Below are positions 36,422-46,980 of a stretch of 59,486 nt of DNA, one piece after another. Position 1 is the first letter of the stretch, and every line of letters starts with the position of its first letter. Origin of the DNA: Mycogone perniciosa (lineage: Eukaryota; Ascomycota; Sordariomycetes; Hypocreales; Hypocreaceae); the NCBI GenBank assembly GCA_025331125.1, contig JAOALB010000229.1, positions 1 to 59,486 of the forward strand, written 5' to 3'. A program made the position numbers and the translations under genes. The notes under the pieces were generated by a model that worked only from the letters and a program-made list of their open reading frames with translations, ran no database searches and had not been told where the DNA came from.

Positions 36422-36469
36422 GGAACCTTTGGAGGAACCTTTGGAGGAACCTTTGTAGGAAGCTTTGTG
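36422..36469. repeat. Four-unit 12-bp tandem repeat
   Basis: GGAACCTTTGGA twice, then GGAACCTTTGTA, then GGAAGCTTTGTG. It lies about 270-320 bases upstream of the S41 protease start. Confidence 0.85.
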
Positions 36470-36812
36470 GATAAAGGATTCGGATCGAGAAGCCGTGACA
36501 CCTTCTGGATGTGGGAAAGGGGTCGGGGACCGTTGGGGTAATCCCCGAGCCGTGGTAGTATAGATCCGTAGCTCTGTGGATGCCGCGCTCGGCCTTCCAG
36601 AAGAGGTAGGTCTCGATATTAGACCGTGGGTCCTGAGTTCGGGCCTCTCTCCGAAATAGAGCATCGAGCCTAGATCTCGATCAGTTTCCAAGAGCCGAAG
36701 GTTCCATGGCTTGGCTGATTCTACCGGCAGCGCATAAAATATGCCCCCAATCACATGTTCCACTTGTTGAGGTGTCGCGTGCATATAATACTACTTCGTA
36801 TTAGATACTACA

Positions 36813-36828
36813 GTACGGAGTACTCCGT
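36813..36828. repeat. Perfect TACGGAGTACTCCGTA palindrome
   Basis: A 16-base perfect palindrome, the complete form of the motif that recurs as halves in non-coding DNA of this window. Confidence 0.9.
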
Positions 36829-37254
36829 AGGATCTCGTATCTATTAGGCGACAGCATGATTATTATCTATTAGCATAGGTGCTCTGACGTCGGGCAATAA
36901 TCCAATGGTCAATTGACTGTCGAAGGAGAGGGGTGTTATGTGACAGTTTCCCCTTAATAAAAGTGTGTTAAATTAAAATGATATGAAATCATAATCGCAA
37001 AGGGCAGTACGGAGTATTATCAGGAAAAAATAAAATTCTGACCCATATCAAAATGCACGTATCGTTTAAGATCGATCGATCGCCAAGAAGATTCTTGCGT
37101 GAGGCTGATTGGTTTGTCGTCCCGACTATTCTTCCATCAGAATTATGATTAGTCATATTTCCCATGTCCAAGACTGGCTGCGTTGAGGCAATGCTTCAAT
37201 GCAAACATTCATAACTATGTTCCTCTCATTCTCAAACCGTCTGCTGCACCGTTC

Positions 37255-38154
37255 ATGACCATGAGTACGAAACATCTCAGTCCTTCTCAGCTCCACCTAT
37301 ATACATATCGAAAGTCAAGAATTGTCGATCACACCCTAGATGATGCCGATCTCGAAACTCGATGTCCTTTGGACCAAGGACGGCACTCCATTCAACCAGG
37401 ATATTCATTGGGCCATCTCGGTACACTTCCCCAAGAACTCATTACGGACATCCTCCTTATGTTAGATATTCCAAAATTAATTGCCTTTCGTCGCGTAAGT
37501 CGTCGTGCAATGAGTCTTGTCGACTCACTGCATAGGTACAGAATGGTGATGGAGAATTGTCCCAACGTCCTTCGCGCGATCATTAGCATCAATGCAACCG
37601 CTTTTGATTGCAGGACACTGTACAAGACTCTCTCCACCAGTAAGTGCGAAACTTGCGACCGATTTGGTAACTATCTGTACCTCATCACCTGCAAACGCGT
37701 GTGCTACTTTTGCTTCACGAGGGATCTCACGTACTGCCCCCTTTCGGTCGGATATGCGGCCAAATACACCGGCCTCACAAAAAGGGAGCTCAAGAATCTT
37801 CCACATATTTTCAGCCTCCCTGGACGATACACTGGAGGCGGCAAATTCTCACGACAACGGATTATGCTTTTGGATCGGCAAGTTGTACTTGATATGGCAT
37901 CGGGAATATTCATTCAGGAATTAAATCAGAGAAGCCAGGAACGAGACCGCACGACGAGGGAGACTCGACGATACATGTCCATCATATCAGCACCCTACTT
38001 CAGCTTTTCAAGCCGGTCAGTTGATTGGGGCTTTCATTGCCTGAGCTGCAAAGATGATAAGGAGCCTTCGACACATTTCAGACACAAATTTACAGAAGAG
38101 GGCATTCTTGAACATCTCAAACGGCATGAAGCAACAACAGAGACACGCCAGTGA
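37255..38154 (+). CDS. F-box protein with Cys-rich segment
   Basis: A single exon of 299 residues. An F-box (about 55-92; LPQELITDILLMLDIPKL then FRRVSRRAM) links target proteins to SCF ubiquitin ligases. After it, CETCDRFG and TCKRVCYFCF make a CX2C...CX3CX2C cluster that could bind zinc, and the C-terminus has a CLSC pair followed by HFRHKFTEEGILEHLKRH. This layout is a family expanded in Eurotiales; no target is known. The frame is open for 24 codons further upstream but only from a TTG, so the first ATG (37255; a second at 37261) was used. No introns are needed. Confidence 0.8.
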   Translation: MTMSTKHLSPSQLHLYTYRKSRIVDHTLDDADLETRCPLDQGRHSIQPGYSLGHLGTLPQELITDILLMLDIPKLIAFRRVSRRAMSLVDSLHRYRMVMENCPNVLRAIISINATAFDCRTLYKTLSTSKCETCDRFGNYLYLITCKRVCYFCFTRDLTYCPLSVGYAAKYTGLTKRELKNLPHIFSLPGRYTGGGKFSRQRIMLLDRQVVLDMASGIFIQELNQRSQERDRTTRETRRYMSIISAPYFSFSSRSVDWGFHCLSCKDDKEPSTHFRHKFTEEGILEHLKRHEATTETRQ

Positions 38155-39298
38155 ATGGAAGATTGATGATACATCCTCTCAATTTACCCCACTCTCCTAC
38201 AAAGATGGATAAACCCAGTATACAGGAAGCCGCATTACAATTCCTCCCCTCTCTGCGCTTTTCCATGAAGGTGTTAAAAGTCGAGTACGTGCTCCTTCTC
38301 AGCGGCGACGCATCTCATCCTTTCCCACCTTTACCATGTGTCTTTTGCACATATGGGCTGATGGATCCAGTGCTTCCCATTCGATTCGGGTGCACTTAAC
38401 ATTGGTCCCGATACGCGGCGGGCATTGCTTGAACTCCTCCTCCTTCCGACAACCACAAGTGTACATGCAATAATACTGTGTGCACATTACAGCGGCGTTG
38501 ACGACGGTGGGATTGCTTGATGGCGTCTGAGTTAAGACAACTCACGTTAGGCCATGCCATTGATCCTGGGTGCTTGTGTTCAAATCTTACCTAGATGGGG
38601 TGCGACGTTGTAATTTATAATGAGCTTTTGGCAGCTTGAGGTCTGGTTTAATTTAAGCAACTGGTCTTGCTCCGTAACTCTTGATGAACCGCATGTTTAT
38701 ATACTCTCTTGAGCTTGGCAGTATGCTAGGACAAGCAACCAGGATCATGTTTATGGGGATTGGGGAGCTCCGTAACAAGCGCTCTGCGGCCGCCCATGCG
38801 GTCCGGACAGTACTCCCTGCCCAACAAGATCAGCCAGGTTGTTAAAGTAGATGCAGCATACGAAGAATGGCCATTTCATGATTACTGTTTTAGAGCCGTT
38901 CTTTCCGGGCGGCACCTGAAAGGGCGTGGGGAGCAGTTATTAGCGCCGTCACCCAAAATACACACCAACGAAAACACAGCGCGATTTACCAATTCGCCAT
39001 TTACGCGCCCAATTTGTGACAGGAGTATTTTATTGTCACATCAGTCTGGATTCGACCATAAGCATCACGTGTATGTTGGAACATTTATGTTGGTTCGGGG
39101 GAAAACAAGACAACTTTCGTATCCCCAGGCAAAAGTAGATTGGGGACTTATCTTTTTCAAAATCGGCCCTTCATCCTATGCACTAAACTGATCATTACGG
39201 TACGTCCATTGCAACTTCTCAATAAGCTATTGTAAGCTGAATAGTCAAGGATTTTTGCTTGACAAGGGCTCGTTCATCTGGTTACCGAATTGAACGCC
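38155..39298. other. Intergenic with one doubtful frame
   Basis: A 143-codon plus-strand frame at 38760-39191 (contains SLPNKISQVVKVDAAYEEWP and FHDYCFRAVLSG) looks protein-like in places but matches nothing I know and has no clear start context. It may be a decayed gene. The remainder shows no feature. Confidence 0.4.
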
Positions 39299-40117
39299 AT
39301 GACGGCGAACAATAGCAACGTTCAGCTTTTGGCAACGCTTGTCGACTCCAATGATGAGGAAGAGAGCGAGTACCGCTTTTTGGTCGACGAGAAGCATGTC
39401 AAATATGTTACTGTCGACCCTGGCATTCTGCCAAAGAATGACCGGACTTTCGCACCAGTATTACTGGCTTTGTTGCCGCCTTTCCCTCCTGGTAGTTGGA
39501 ATCAGGGTCACGTCGCCAAGGACCCACTGATGGGACATTTGGTTTTCTCCCATATAACACAGAGTGACCTCCCTGGAATCGAAAATATTTGGCACCCCAA
39601 AAAGATGGATCATCTGGAGTTCAAGAAGATCGATCGTGTGCGTCAGAACATCCACATGGTCACACATCCACTCTTCGACGGTCCGATTTTAGTCAAGTTT
39701 GCCGAGTTCCCATGGCAGATGCCGTTCTTCGAGGCCGAAACAACAGCCTACGAGTGGATTGATAACAAAGGAATCGGCCCCAAGTTTCTCGGCCACCTGA
39801 CGGAGGCGGACAGGGTTATCGGTTTTGTTATGGAGTACATTGACGGCGCGAGATCAGCGGGATCCGATGACCTGGCGCCATGCCAACGTATTCTGGCAAA
39901 GCTACATTCACTGAATATACAACACGGCGATATCAATAAGTACAACTTTCTTGTGCGAAATGGAGAGGCAGTCCTCATAGACTTCGAGACGGCGCAGAGG
40001 TGCAGTGAGAAGAAAGAACTCGAGTCAGAGCATCAACGCTTGGCGTCTTCATTAGATGACTCTTCAGGCAGAGGTGGCGTAGGAAATATCGTAATGAGCG
40101 AGTATCTTCCTCATTGA
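39299..40117 (+). CDS. Kinase-like fold protein, small
   Basis: A single exon of 272 residues starting at ATG 39299. An atypical kinase fold is suggested by, in order, VKFAEF with a candidate ATP-binding Lys (about 133), a Glu-bearing helix FFEAETTAYEWI (Glu about 147), the hinge VIGFVMEYIDG, the catalytic loop HGDINKYNFLV (His209, Asp211, Asn216) and the metal-binding LIDFETA (Asp228). The usual glycine loop is not recognisable and the N-terminal 110 residues are unlike kinases. The class is close to fungal aminoglycoside-phosphotransferase-like or RIO/choline-kinase-like proteins, often mislabelled in databases. The phospho-acceptor is unknown. It is only 819 nt and stands alone, without partners. 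Confidence 0.72.
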   Translation: MTANNSNVQLLATLVDSNDEEESEYRFLVDEKHVKYVTVDPGILPKNDRTFAPVLLALLPPFPPGSWNQGHVAKDPLMGHLVFSHITQSDLPGIENIWHPKKMDHLEFKKIDRVRQNIHMVTHPLFDGPILVKFAEFPWQMPFFEAETTAYEWIDNKGIGPKFLGHLTEADRVIGFVMEYIDGARSAGSDDLAPCQRILAKLHSLNIQHGDINKYNFLVRNGEAVLIDFETAQRCSEKKELESEHQRLASSLDDSSGRGGVGNIVMSEYLPH

Positions 40118-41365
40118 CAGTATTATATAGTAATGCCGATTTCTTCACCACAATCTGCATCAGTTTTCACAGGCATTTCAGACTCTATGCACGTACCATT
40201 CTTCAAGATATCCCGAGTTGGATTATAATATTTCGAGTCAACATCGTCGCCGTGAAGGTGTCTGTTGTAATCAATCTCAGTTTTCGGGGTGAGACCATCA
40301 CAGTGCTTCGCAATTGCAATTGCAATCGCATTCGCACGGATAAAACGCTTGGTCGCCTCATGCCGAAATTCGACGACCCCAGTCTCAATGCCGTATTGAG
40401 CCGCCATATTCCTGAAGTATTTGTGAATATCGGATGGAATGGGGAGCTTTTGTGACGAATTTGGGTTTAAAGCGGTATGAAAAGTGATATGGTACCTATG
40501 AATGAACTTAAGGGCCTACGCCGTGCACCCGTAGCTGGGATATGAGTTCGTTCAGCTACCATGTTCCTCCAATATGTGCTTATTTATCAGCTCGGGATTA
40601 TGTCTCGCACTCGGTTAGAAGAAAAAAAACCTATCAACTACTTCGTAGGTATTATTCTATTTACCTTCTATAATGCACCTTAACTTGGCCACCGGGACGA
40701 GCTTGTGTATCGAGAAGACGGTGATCTGCATTATTTGCTTATTCTCAGCAGCGGGGAAGATTGGTGTGGCTGCATGTCGATTTCTCCTTATGTGGAGGGA
40801 GTGTTGGCGATCATACGATAAATGAAGCAAGGGAGCCAAGCCATGTATATTAGTATTACTACAACACAGTCCACCACCCCTCATGTCTTGTTTAATGCTT
40901 TAATGTCCATTCATGAAGGTTATTACCTATCTTTATCTGGTTGGTAGAGGTCTTATAGTTACAAGTAGCTGTGGGCCTATTCTACAACTATACAACGGGT
41001 CAAAGAGATATAATAAGACTTCCGAAGGAGAGAAAACCGTCCAGAGGTTGAAAAAAGAAACTCGTGAGGGGAACACCGTCCCACCCCTTTCCATGTAGGA
41101 GATAACATTGAATGTAATATAAATTGAGGAGACAGTAGTATTTCGTACTCCGTACGTCGTAATCGGTAAACAGGGTCCTCTTTGACGCTCAAGGCTCGGC
41201 TATTTCTGACGCTCTGCGGAGTACGGAGTATAGCAAGCGGGTTGCCCGCTAGAGAAGCCGCGTGACCAGTGCGGCAGCTATAACTGCGGGTGCCCCAGAC
41301 TGGATTCGAAATGTTCATCAATAAGTCCAGCTTGACATATATACATACGGATCATTGTTCTCAAC
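40118..41365. other. Intergenic, no gene seen
   Basis: Short frames only. Two TACGGAGTA-type sites lie near the right end (41146-41154 and 41222-41230), about 140-220 bases ahead of the next start codon. Confidence 0.55.
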
Positions 41366-42442
41366 ATGGCGACAGCAGCATCGTCCGCATCAACCATTGC
41401 ATTCACAGTGTCTGGCAAAACAGCCATCGTCACTGGCGCGGGGTCTGGTTTGTCTCACATCATAGACATTAGAAGGTAGAGAGTCACCACACACTAAGAT
41501 CTGCGATTCCTATCAGGTATCAATCTTGCCTTTGCGGAACTCCTCCTGTCTCGCGACTGCAATGTCGTCATTGCAGACATCTCGCTGCGGCTTGAAGCCA
41601 AAGATCTCATTTCTCAGTACGAGAACGAACAAGGGAAAAGCCCGCGGGCCGTTTGGGTTGAAACCGATGTGACATCATGGCCTGCACTGGCCCACATGTT
41701 CGAGCGTGCACTCACGGAATTTGGATGTTTTGACATTGTTTGTCCTGGTGCAGGAGTGTACGAGCCACGTTGGTCCAACTTTTGGCTTCCCCCAGGCTCA
41801 GAAGCCAGCAAGGACACGATCGACGTTGGGCATTATGCTCTGCTCGACATCAACCTGACGCATCCAATCCGGACAACCCAGATGGCACTCTCGTATTGGA
41901 TGCATCCCCGCCAGGTCTCAGGATCTAGATTCCCTGTCCCTGCCAAAGCGTCGCCGAGCCATAACCCGAAGCGGATCATTCACATCTCGTCGATAGCAAG
42001 CCAATTACCGGTTTTTACAGCCCCCCTGTACGGCGCGTCCAAGGCCGCCATCTCGGGCTTCGTGAGATGCCTCGCACCGCTGGAAGATGCCTTTGGTGTG
42101 CGGGTGAACGCCGTCGCCCCAGGAGTGGTTCGCACGCCGCTATGGACCGAATATCCGGACAAGTTGGCCCACATTGACCCATCCAGGGACGCTTGGGTGA
42201 CTCCGCAAGAGGTCGCGGAAGCTATGCTGAGCTGTGTCGAAAGCGAGACGTATGTGGGGGGCACTGTGCTGGAAGTTGGTGTGGGCAGCACACGCCAGGT
42301 CAAGGTTCTCAACGATCCAGGCCCAGATCGCCGTCTGGGGAAGGGCATGACAGTGAGCAATGTGTCCATAGGCAAGGAGGAGGTACATGCGTGGCTGTTG
42401 GATAGTAGTATTTGGGCAGCACCGCATGACACCTCGGAATAG
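41366..42442 (+). CDS. Short-chain dehydrogenase/reductase B (15-PGDH-like)
   Basis: Exons 41366-41447 and 41517-42442 (69-nt intron with a GTTTGT donor) give 335 residues. The cofactor site is TGAGSGIN, with Asn where most SDRs have Gly, a pattern usual in fungal 15-hydroxyprostaglandin-dehydrogenase-like proteins. An Asp at the end of the second strand (VVIADIS) points to NAD. PGAGVY replaces NNAG. The active site is IHISSIASQ with YGASK. The C-terminal 60 residues extend past the Rossmann core. The natural substrate is unknown; a small alcohol/ketone is likely. It is followed after 284 bases by SDR C in the same direction, but the two are not recent duplicates. Confidence 0.86.
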
Positions 42443-42726
42443 CCAAGACATACTTATTCCTCTTAGAGTACTACAGAATCATGTGCTTCGTACTCCCTCG
42501 ACCCATTTACCACGTATCGTTAATTTATCCCGGCCTTACTTGGTGCCCAATATGCGCCAATGCCGCGGAGCCAAGGCCTTGAGTTCATTCCCCCTCCCGA
42601 ATCGTCTTCATGGTTTATATTTGACCCCCGCTGTCAATAATCCGATGGTTCAACACATCCTCTAACACACTCGAATGCAGCTCTGCTATATCGAACAAGT
42701 ATTGCCTTGGTCTCTAGCCAATCATC

Positions 42727-43733
42727 ATGCGTCAGCCCACGACCTCCCCGCGCCTCTTGGGTAGGGTTTGTATCGTGACCGGGTCCTCATCTGGGATAGG
42801 CCGGGCCATAGCACTGGCATATGCTCGGGAGGGTGCAATCCTAGTCTGCGTGGACCTGCAAGAGCAAGCGCATCCAGAAGTCGAGGCCGAACGCGTAACC
42901 GACACCCACGACCTGATTCGACAGAACGGAGGACGTGCCTTTTTCGTCAAGGCCGATGTAAGCAAGGCTGCCGATGTGGAGGCCATGGTGAATAAAGCTG
43001 TGGCTGAATACGGGCGTATTGACGTGTGAGGCACCCTCATGTTGACTAGATTTTCCTTTTTCCCCCCATTCGCTTGACCGTCGAGAAGCTGACGCCGCGG
43101 CAGACTGGTCAACAATGCTGGCATCTCCATAGAAGCTGGCCAAGAGCCACTCAGGATCCATGAAACACCAGAGAACTGGTGGGACTCCAATATCGGAGTA
43201 AACGCGAAGTCGGTTTTCTTAGTGAGCAAATACATAATTGCTCAGATGCTACAGCAAGACCGCTGGGAATCCGGTGATCGCGGCTGGATCATCAACATTT
43301 CATCCATCGTCGGCTTGGTTGGCGTAAATTATGGCCGTGAGTCTTCCCATATATCTCTATATTCGCGCATGGTTTCTGAGTGATTCTGCAGCATCTTATA
43401 GTGCATCCAAAGGCGCCTTGTTGAGTCTGACACGACAGGTAGCAGTGGATTATGCTAAAGACGGCATTCACTGCAATGCCATCTGCCCTGGATGTAAGTT
43501 CTTCTCCCTTTTGCATGTGGTGGATATGCCTAATCTTTCTGTGTTCAGACACGAAGACAGCAATGTTAAAAATAAACGAAAATGCTCTAGAGCATATAGG
43601 ACTACATCACCCTCTTCATGGCATTGGTATTCCGGAGGATATTGCTGGAGCAGCTATATTTCTTGCGAGCCATGATGCTCGATGGATCACTGGTGTTACA
43701 CTACCAGTGGATGGAGGCTACACTGTCCAGTAA
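42727..43733 (+). CDS. Short-chain dehydrogenase/reductase C
   Basis: Four exons, 42727-43025, 43104-43336, 43392-43493 and 43549-43733 (introns 78, 55 and 55 nt), give 272 residues. All classical SDR marks are present: TGSSSGIGRAIA, CVDLQ (Asp, NAD-type), NNAGIS, INISSIVG, YSASKGALLSLTRQ, then PG before the substrate loop and the terminal PVDGGYTVQ, typical of FabG-like/cis-diol or sugar dehydrogenase SDRs. The second intron join gives NYGPSYSAS. Two of the introns are near the lower size limit for fungi. It is convergent with the beta-mannosidase at 181 bases. Confidence 0.87.
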
Positions 43734-43914
43734 GATGTTGTGTCAGTGAAGTAGAGACAATATGTCTTGTCGTTTTGTACTTTACGATATTGTATTTGCT
43801 AAGGATACATCGGTTGCTACCCCTATTGCTGTTGATTTTTGTACATCTCTGACCAGTTTATGACGCGCAATCCAACATCCGCTTCTGCGTCCTGAAGTAA
43901 TACTGTGGACATGC

Positions 43915-46900
43915 TCATGAAGTTGTCAAGTCCCACAGGCTCTGCACCGTCACCTTATCAATCCACTTCCCTCCTGTTGTATCCTCCTGCAGCTTGAAGC
44001 CAACCTCCCTCTTCTCGCCTGGCTTCAACACAAATGCATTGTCATCAAAGAAGCCTAACGTGCCTGAAGGATGCGTAAGCCAGGTGTATAGAGCAACACC
44101 AGCATTGGCCTCTACAGTGAACTTGTTGGTAGCTTTGTCATACGATAAGTTCAGCTTGGGGTCTGAAAGCTTCGCCTGGTTTGGCCAGACCGGAAGGAAG
44201 TGGTTCGCATGGGTGAATTTGGTACCCTTGCCTGAGTTGGGCAGATGGCCTTCAGCGGAGAGGTGGAGAAGCAAAATGGCATCGTTGCGATCTGGAAGCT
44301 TGAGATCGGACTTCACATTAGCCGATATGATTCGGGTGGTATTGATGGCACCGACATGAAAGTCGATCGAAGTGGGCATGCCTGCGTTGTCCTTGATGGG
44401 GTGTCCTTGAAAATCAACCCATTCCAAAGATACCTTGCCTGAGATTGACTCCCAAAGATCGGAAGTGACCCAGATTTCAAGCTCATCGCTTTTGTAGTCC
44501 CAGAATGCGGATGCAATGACATTCTGATACGTCCTCCGAGAGACATAAGGCAAAACTTTCCATCGTCCATCATACTCTAATGCTGCCCAGGTGGATGCTT
44601 GCCAAATGTCGTTGAGCTGCCAATAAAGAGAACCAAGCTGTCGCTCAGGCATACCGCTGCCACGCCTGTAGAATTGAATCTGGGATTTGTACATCTCAGC
44701 CTGGAATAGCTGGGTGGCGTGGCACCAGGCGCTGAAGTTGGCCACAGAATCAGATTTGTCCGGGATGGGAAAGTATCGTTCGACTCCGAGTGTCATCTCG
44801 CCCATGCCCAAGCTACTGTTGTGGAAGTTTTTGGTCAGGCCACCAGCAGGATAGTGATGGTTGCGAAGAACGATTGTTGATGAATTGAAGTGAAGGTCCT
44901 CAGGCTCGACAGCTTGTTGCCATGTCTGCAGGCTGGGCATGCTGGTGAAGCCAAATTCATTGGCAAAGCGGCCAACCGGGTACCCAGAGAAGTCGAAGGA
45001 TTCTTCGGTGTTATAATTGTAGAAGTCTGTGTCGCCATATATGTGCCCTTCGGTCTTGTTGTCGTAGCGCTCAACGATGGGGACTGGTAGCTCAAGATCG
45101 ATCTCCAGCCATCCATGGTTTGCACTGCTAGGACTGTATGAGATAGAACGACTGTTTGCAGCTACAACATTGAACATGACGGTGATGAATAGGTGTTCAT
45201 ACTGCCCCAACAAGTATGGATACTGCTCTGGGTCCGCACCACGAGCTATCGGCAACATCAGGTTCTCGAATTCGTTACCGCCCATCCAACATGCGAGGGA
45301 AGCGTGGTGGTTTAACCGGCGAATATTGTAGGTTATCTCGCCGACGACGCTCTCCACGAAGTCTGGAGTATCGGGGTAGAGCGTATCACTGAACTGAAAT
45401 TCACTCCATAGTAGCACACCGCGCTCATCGGCAATGTCGTAGATAAAATCTGGTAAATAAACACCGGAGGACCAGACACGCAACATGTTGAAGTTTTGCG
45501 CCTCCACAGAGTCAAACATGCGGTTCATCCTATCGGCGTTCACCCGTGGCCAGAAAGCATCCGGGGGTATTATGTTGGCTCCCTTTGCATAGAATTCACG
45601 ACCGTTGATTTCGAAGTGCCAGTTGTTTCCCGGGGCGGTGCCTTTGGCTATCTGCTCATCTGTGACGTTTCCAGAGCTGAATAAGATGGTTCGGAAACCG
45701 ACCCGCCGTTCAGAAACAAGGATAGCCTCAGTAGCCCCTTCATTGTGAACAGATACGGAAATTTTATACAGCTGTTGGTCACCCATGTCTCGCGGCCACC
45801 ACAGTTTTGGCTTCTTGGTATCGATGATGACGGAACCCGTAATTGTCATATCAGACTGCGCAACTCCCTGGAGGTTTCCAGAGAATAGGACCGAAGACGC
45901 ATCGCTGGCATCTGTGATGATGACCGACATTGATGCATGCTTGGGCAACTCTCCCAAAAAGTCAAGACTTGCATTTACAACCCATGGCTGAGTCTGATCG
46001 GGTGCGAAATTGTTGACCTGGCCCTTGCGATAGATGTCGATGTTAGTGTTCAGCGAGTACAGCTCGCCGTCATTTTCATGCTGGACAATACGTCCCGCCC
46101 GCCATGGTCCAACAGGAACAAAGGCTGGGCCCCAGTCCCATCCGAAATCGGATTGTTCCTTGCGGGCCCATTGACGGTTTGGGTACTCAAATGGGTAGAC
46201 TACCTGATGAGGCCAATCTGGGTTAAATGTTAGTGGTCAGGATCATAGAACAGATATCCAGATGGTGTGATAGATAACTCACGCTGAACGTCATCTCTTG
46301 CGTTGATGGCGTCTATAATGCGAGGCACACTTCCAAAGTTGATGCTAAGAACAGGATCACCCTTGCAACCAGCGATAACAGAAGTGACATCGAAGAACCA
46401 CTGTCTAAATTGATTATCTGTTGTTGCAATAGTTTCGTCGCAGAGTTTGATGGTTGTGTATGTATCCAACCCATCAAAAACCAGCCATGTTGACGTGCTT
46501 GTGTCTTTCTTTCTACAGTAGATGTCAGTGATTGTTCATTGCAGCTCCTTCTATTGGGAAACTCACAGTCCGTGGATTGGCTCACTCGTGTAAGTCCAGT
46601 TCTGCGCTGCGATCCATCGCAGGTCAAAGTCGTTAAGCCCGTGGTATCTATCAACGCTGGAATGAGTTTTCTTATTCATTGACTTTACCGTTCAAGAGGT
46701 GGCATCTGAGCTTTCCATTCATTGGCACTTACGGATCATCTGTGATTTATTAGTTGAGATGGTTCAGAATGTTGTGGACACGATTGAGCCCACTAATCAC
46801 GCCAGCCGCATGGAGGTCTAGGTGGGCATGTGATGGAAACTTTCCAGGCACGGTGATGTTTCCATGCTCATTTGTCACGGTCCATGTTTCCTCCCCAAGG

Positions 46901-46980
46901 TCATGAATCGACTGTTTGCCTACGGCTGCGGCGCCGGCAGCGATGCCAAGTAGGACATATAGGGGCCGTACGAGCCCCAT
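43915..46980 (-). CDS. Secreted GH2 beta-mannosidase
   Basis: Five exons, 46980-46794, 46739-46733, 46647-46567, 46512-46283 and 46217-43915 (introns 54, 85, 54 and 65 nt), give 935 residues, the usual size for fungal beta-mannosidase A. The enzyme removes terminal beta-1,4-mannose from manno-oligosaccharides. A signal peptide spans about residues 1-20 (GLVRPLYVLLGIAAGAAAVG). GH2 features are SDFGWDWGPAFVPVGPW in the sugar-binding domain, the acid/base Glu484 in CWMGGNEFENL, and the nucleophile Glu589 in RFANEFGFTSMPS. Many N-x-S/T sites fit secretion. The 7-nt second exon is needed to give GVINDPYHGLNDFDLRW, a family-conserved stretch; its left intron uses GTGGGC. Its 3' end faces SDR C. Confidence 0.92.

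Larger units (their letters stand above)
36149..37254. other. Intergenic, protease promoter to F-box gene
   Basis: Holds a 12-bp tandem repeat (36422-36469) and a perfect TACGGAGTACTCCGTA palindrome (36813-36828), with another half at 37008-37016. A minus-strand frame at 36269-36784 has only low-complexity content. No gene supported. Confidence 0.6.

Noticed and set aside
36269..36784. 171-codon minus-strand frame upstream of the S41 protease
   Set aside because: Its GSSKGSSKGSK stretch is only the 12-bp DNA repeat translated; the rest has no family.
38520..38610. Possible tRNA (GTTCAAATC near 38579)
   Set aside because: The bases around the apparent T-loop do not pair into a 5-bp stem, and no A box or acceptor stem fits.
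30041..43733. Secondary-metabolite gene cluster (three SDRs, one Zn2Cys6 regulator)
   Set aside because: No polyketide synthase, peptide synthetase, terpene cyclase, P450 or dedicated transporter lies among them; the SDRs belong to different subfamilies and are separated by unrelated genes.
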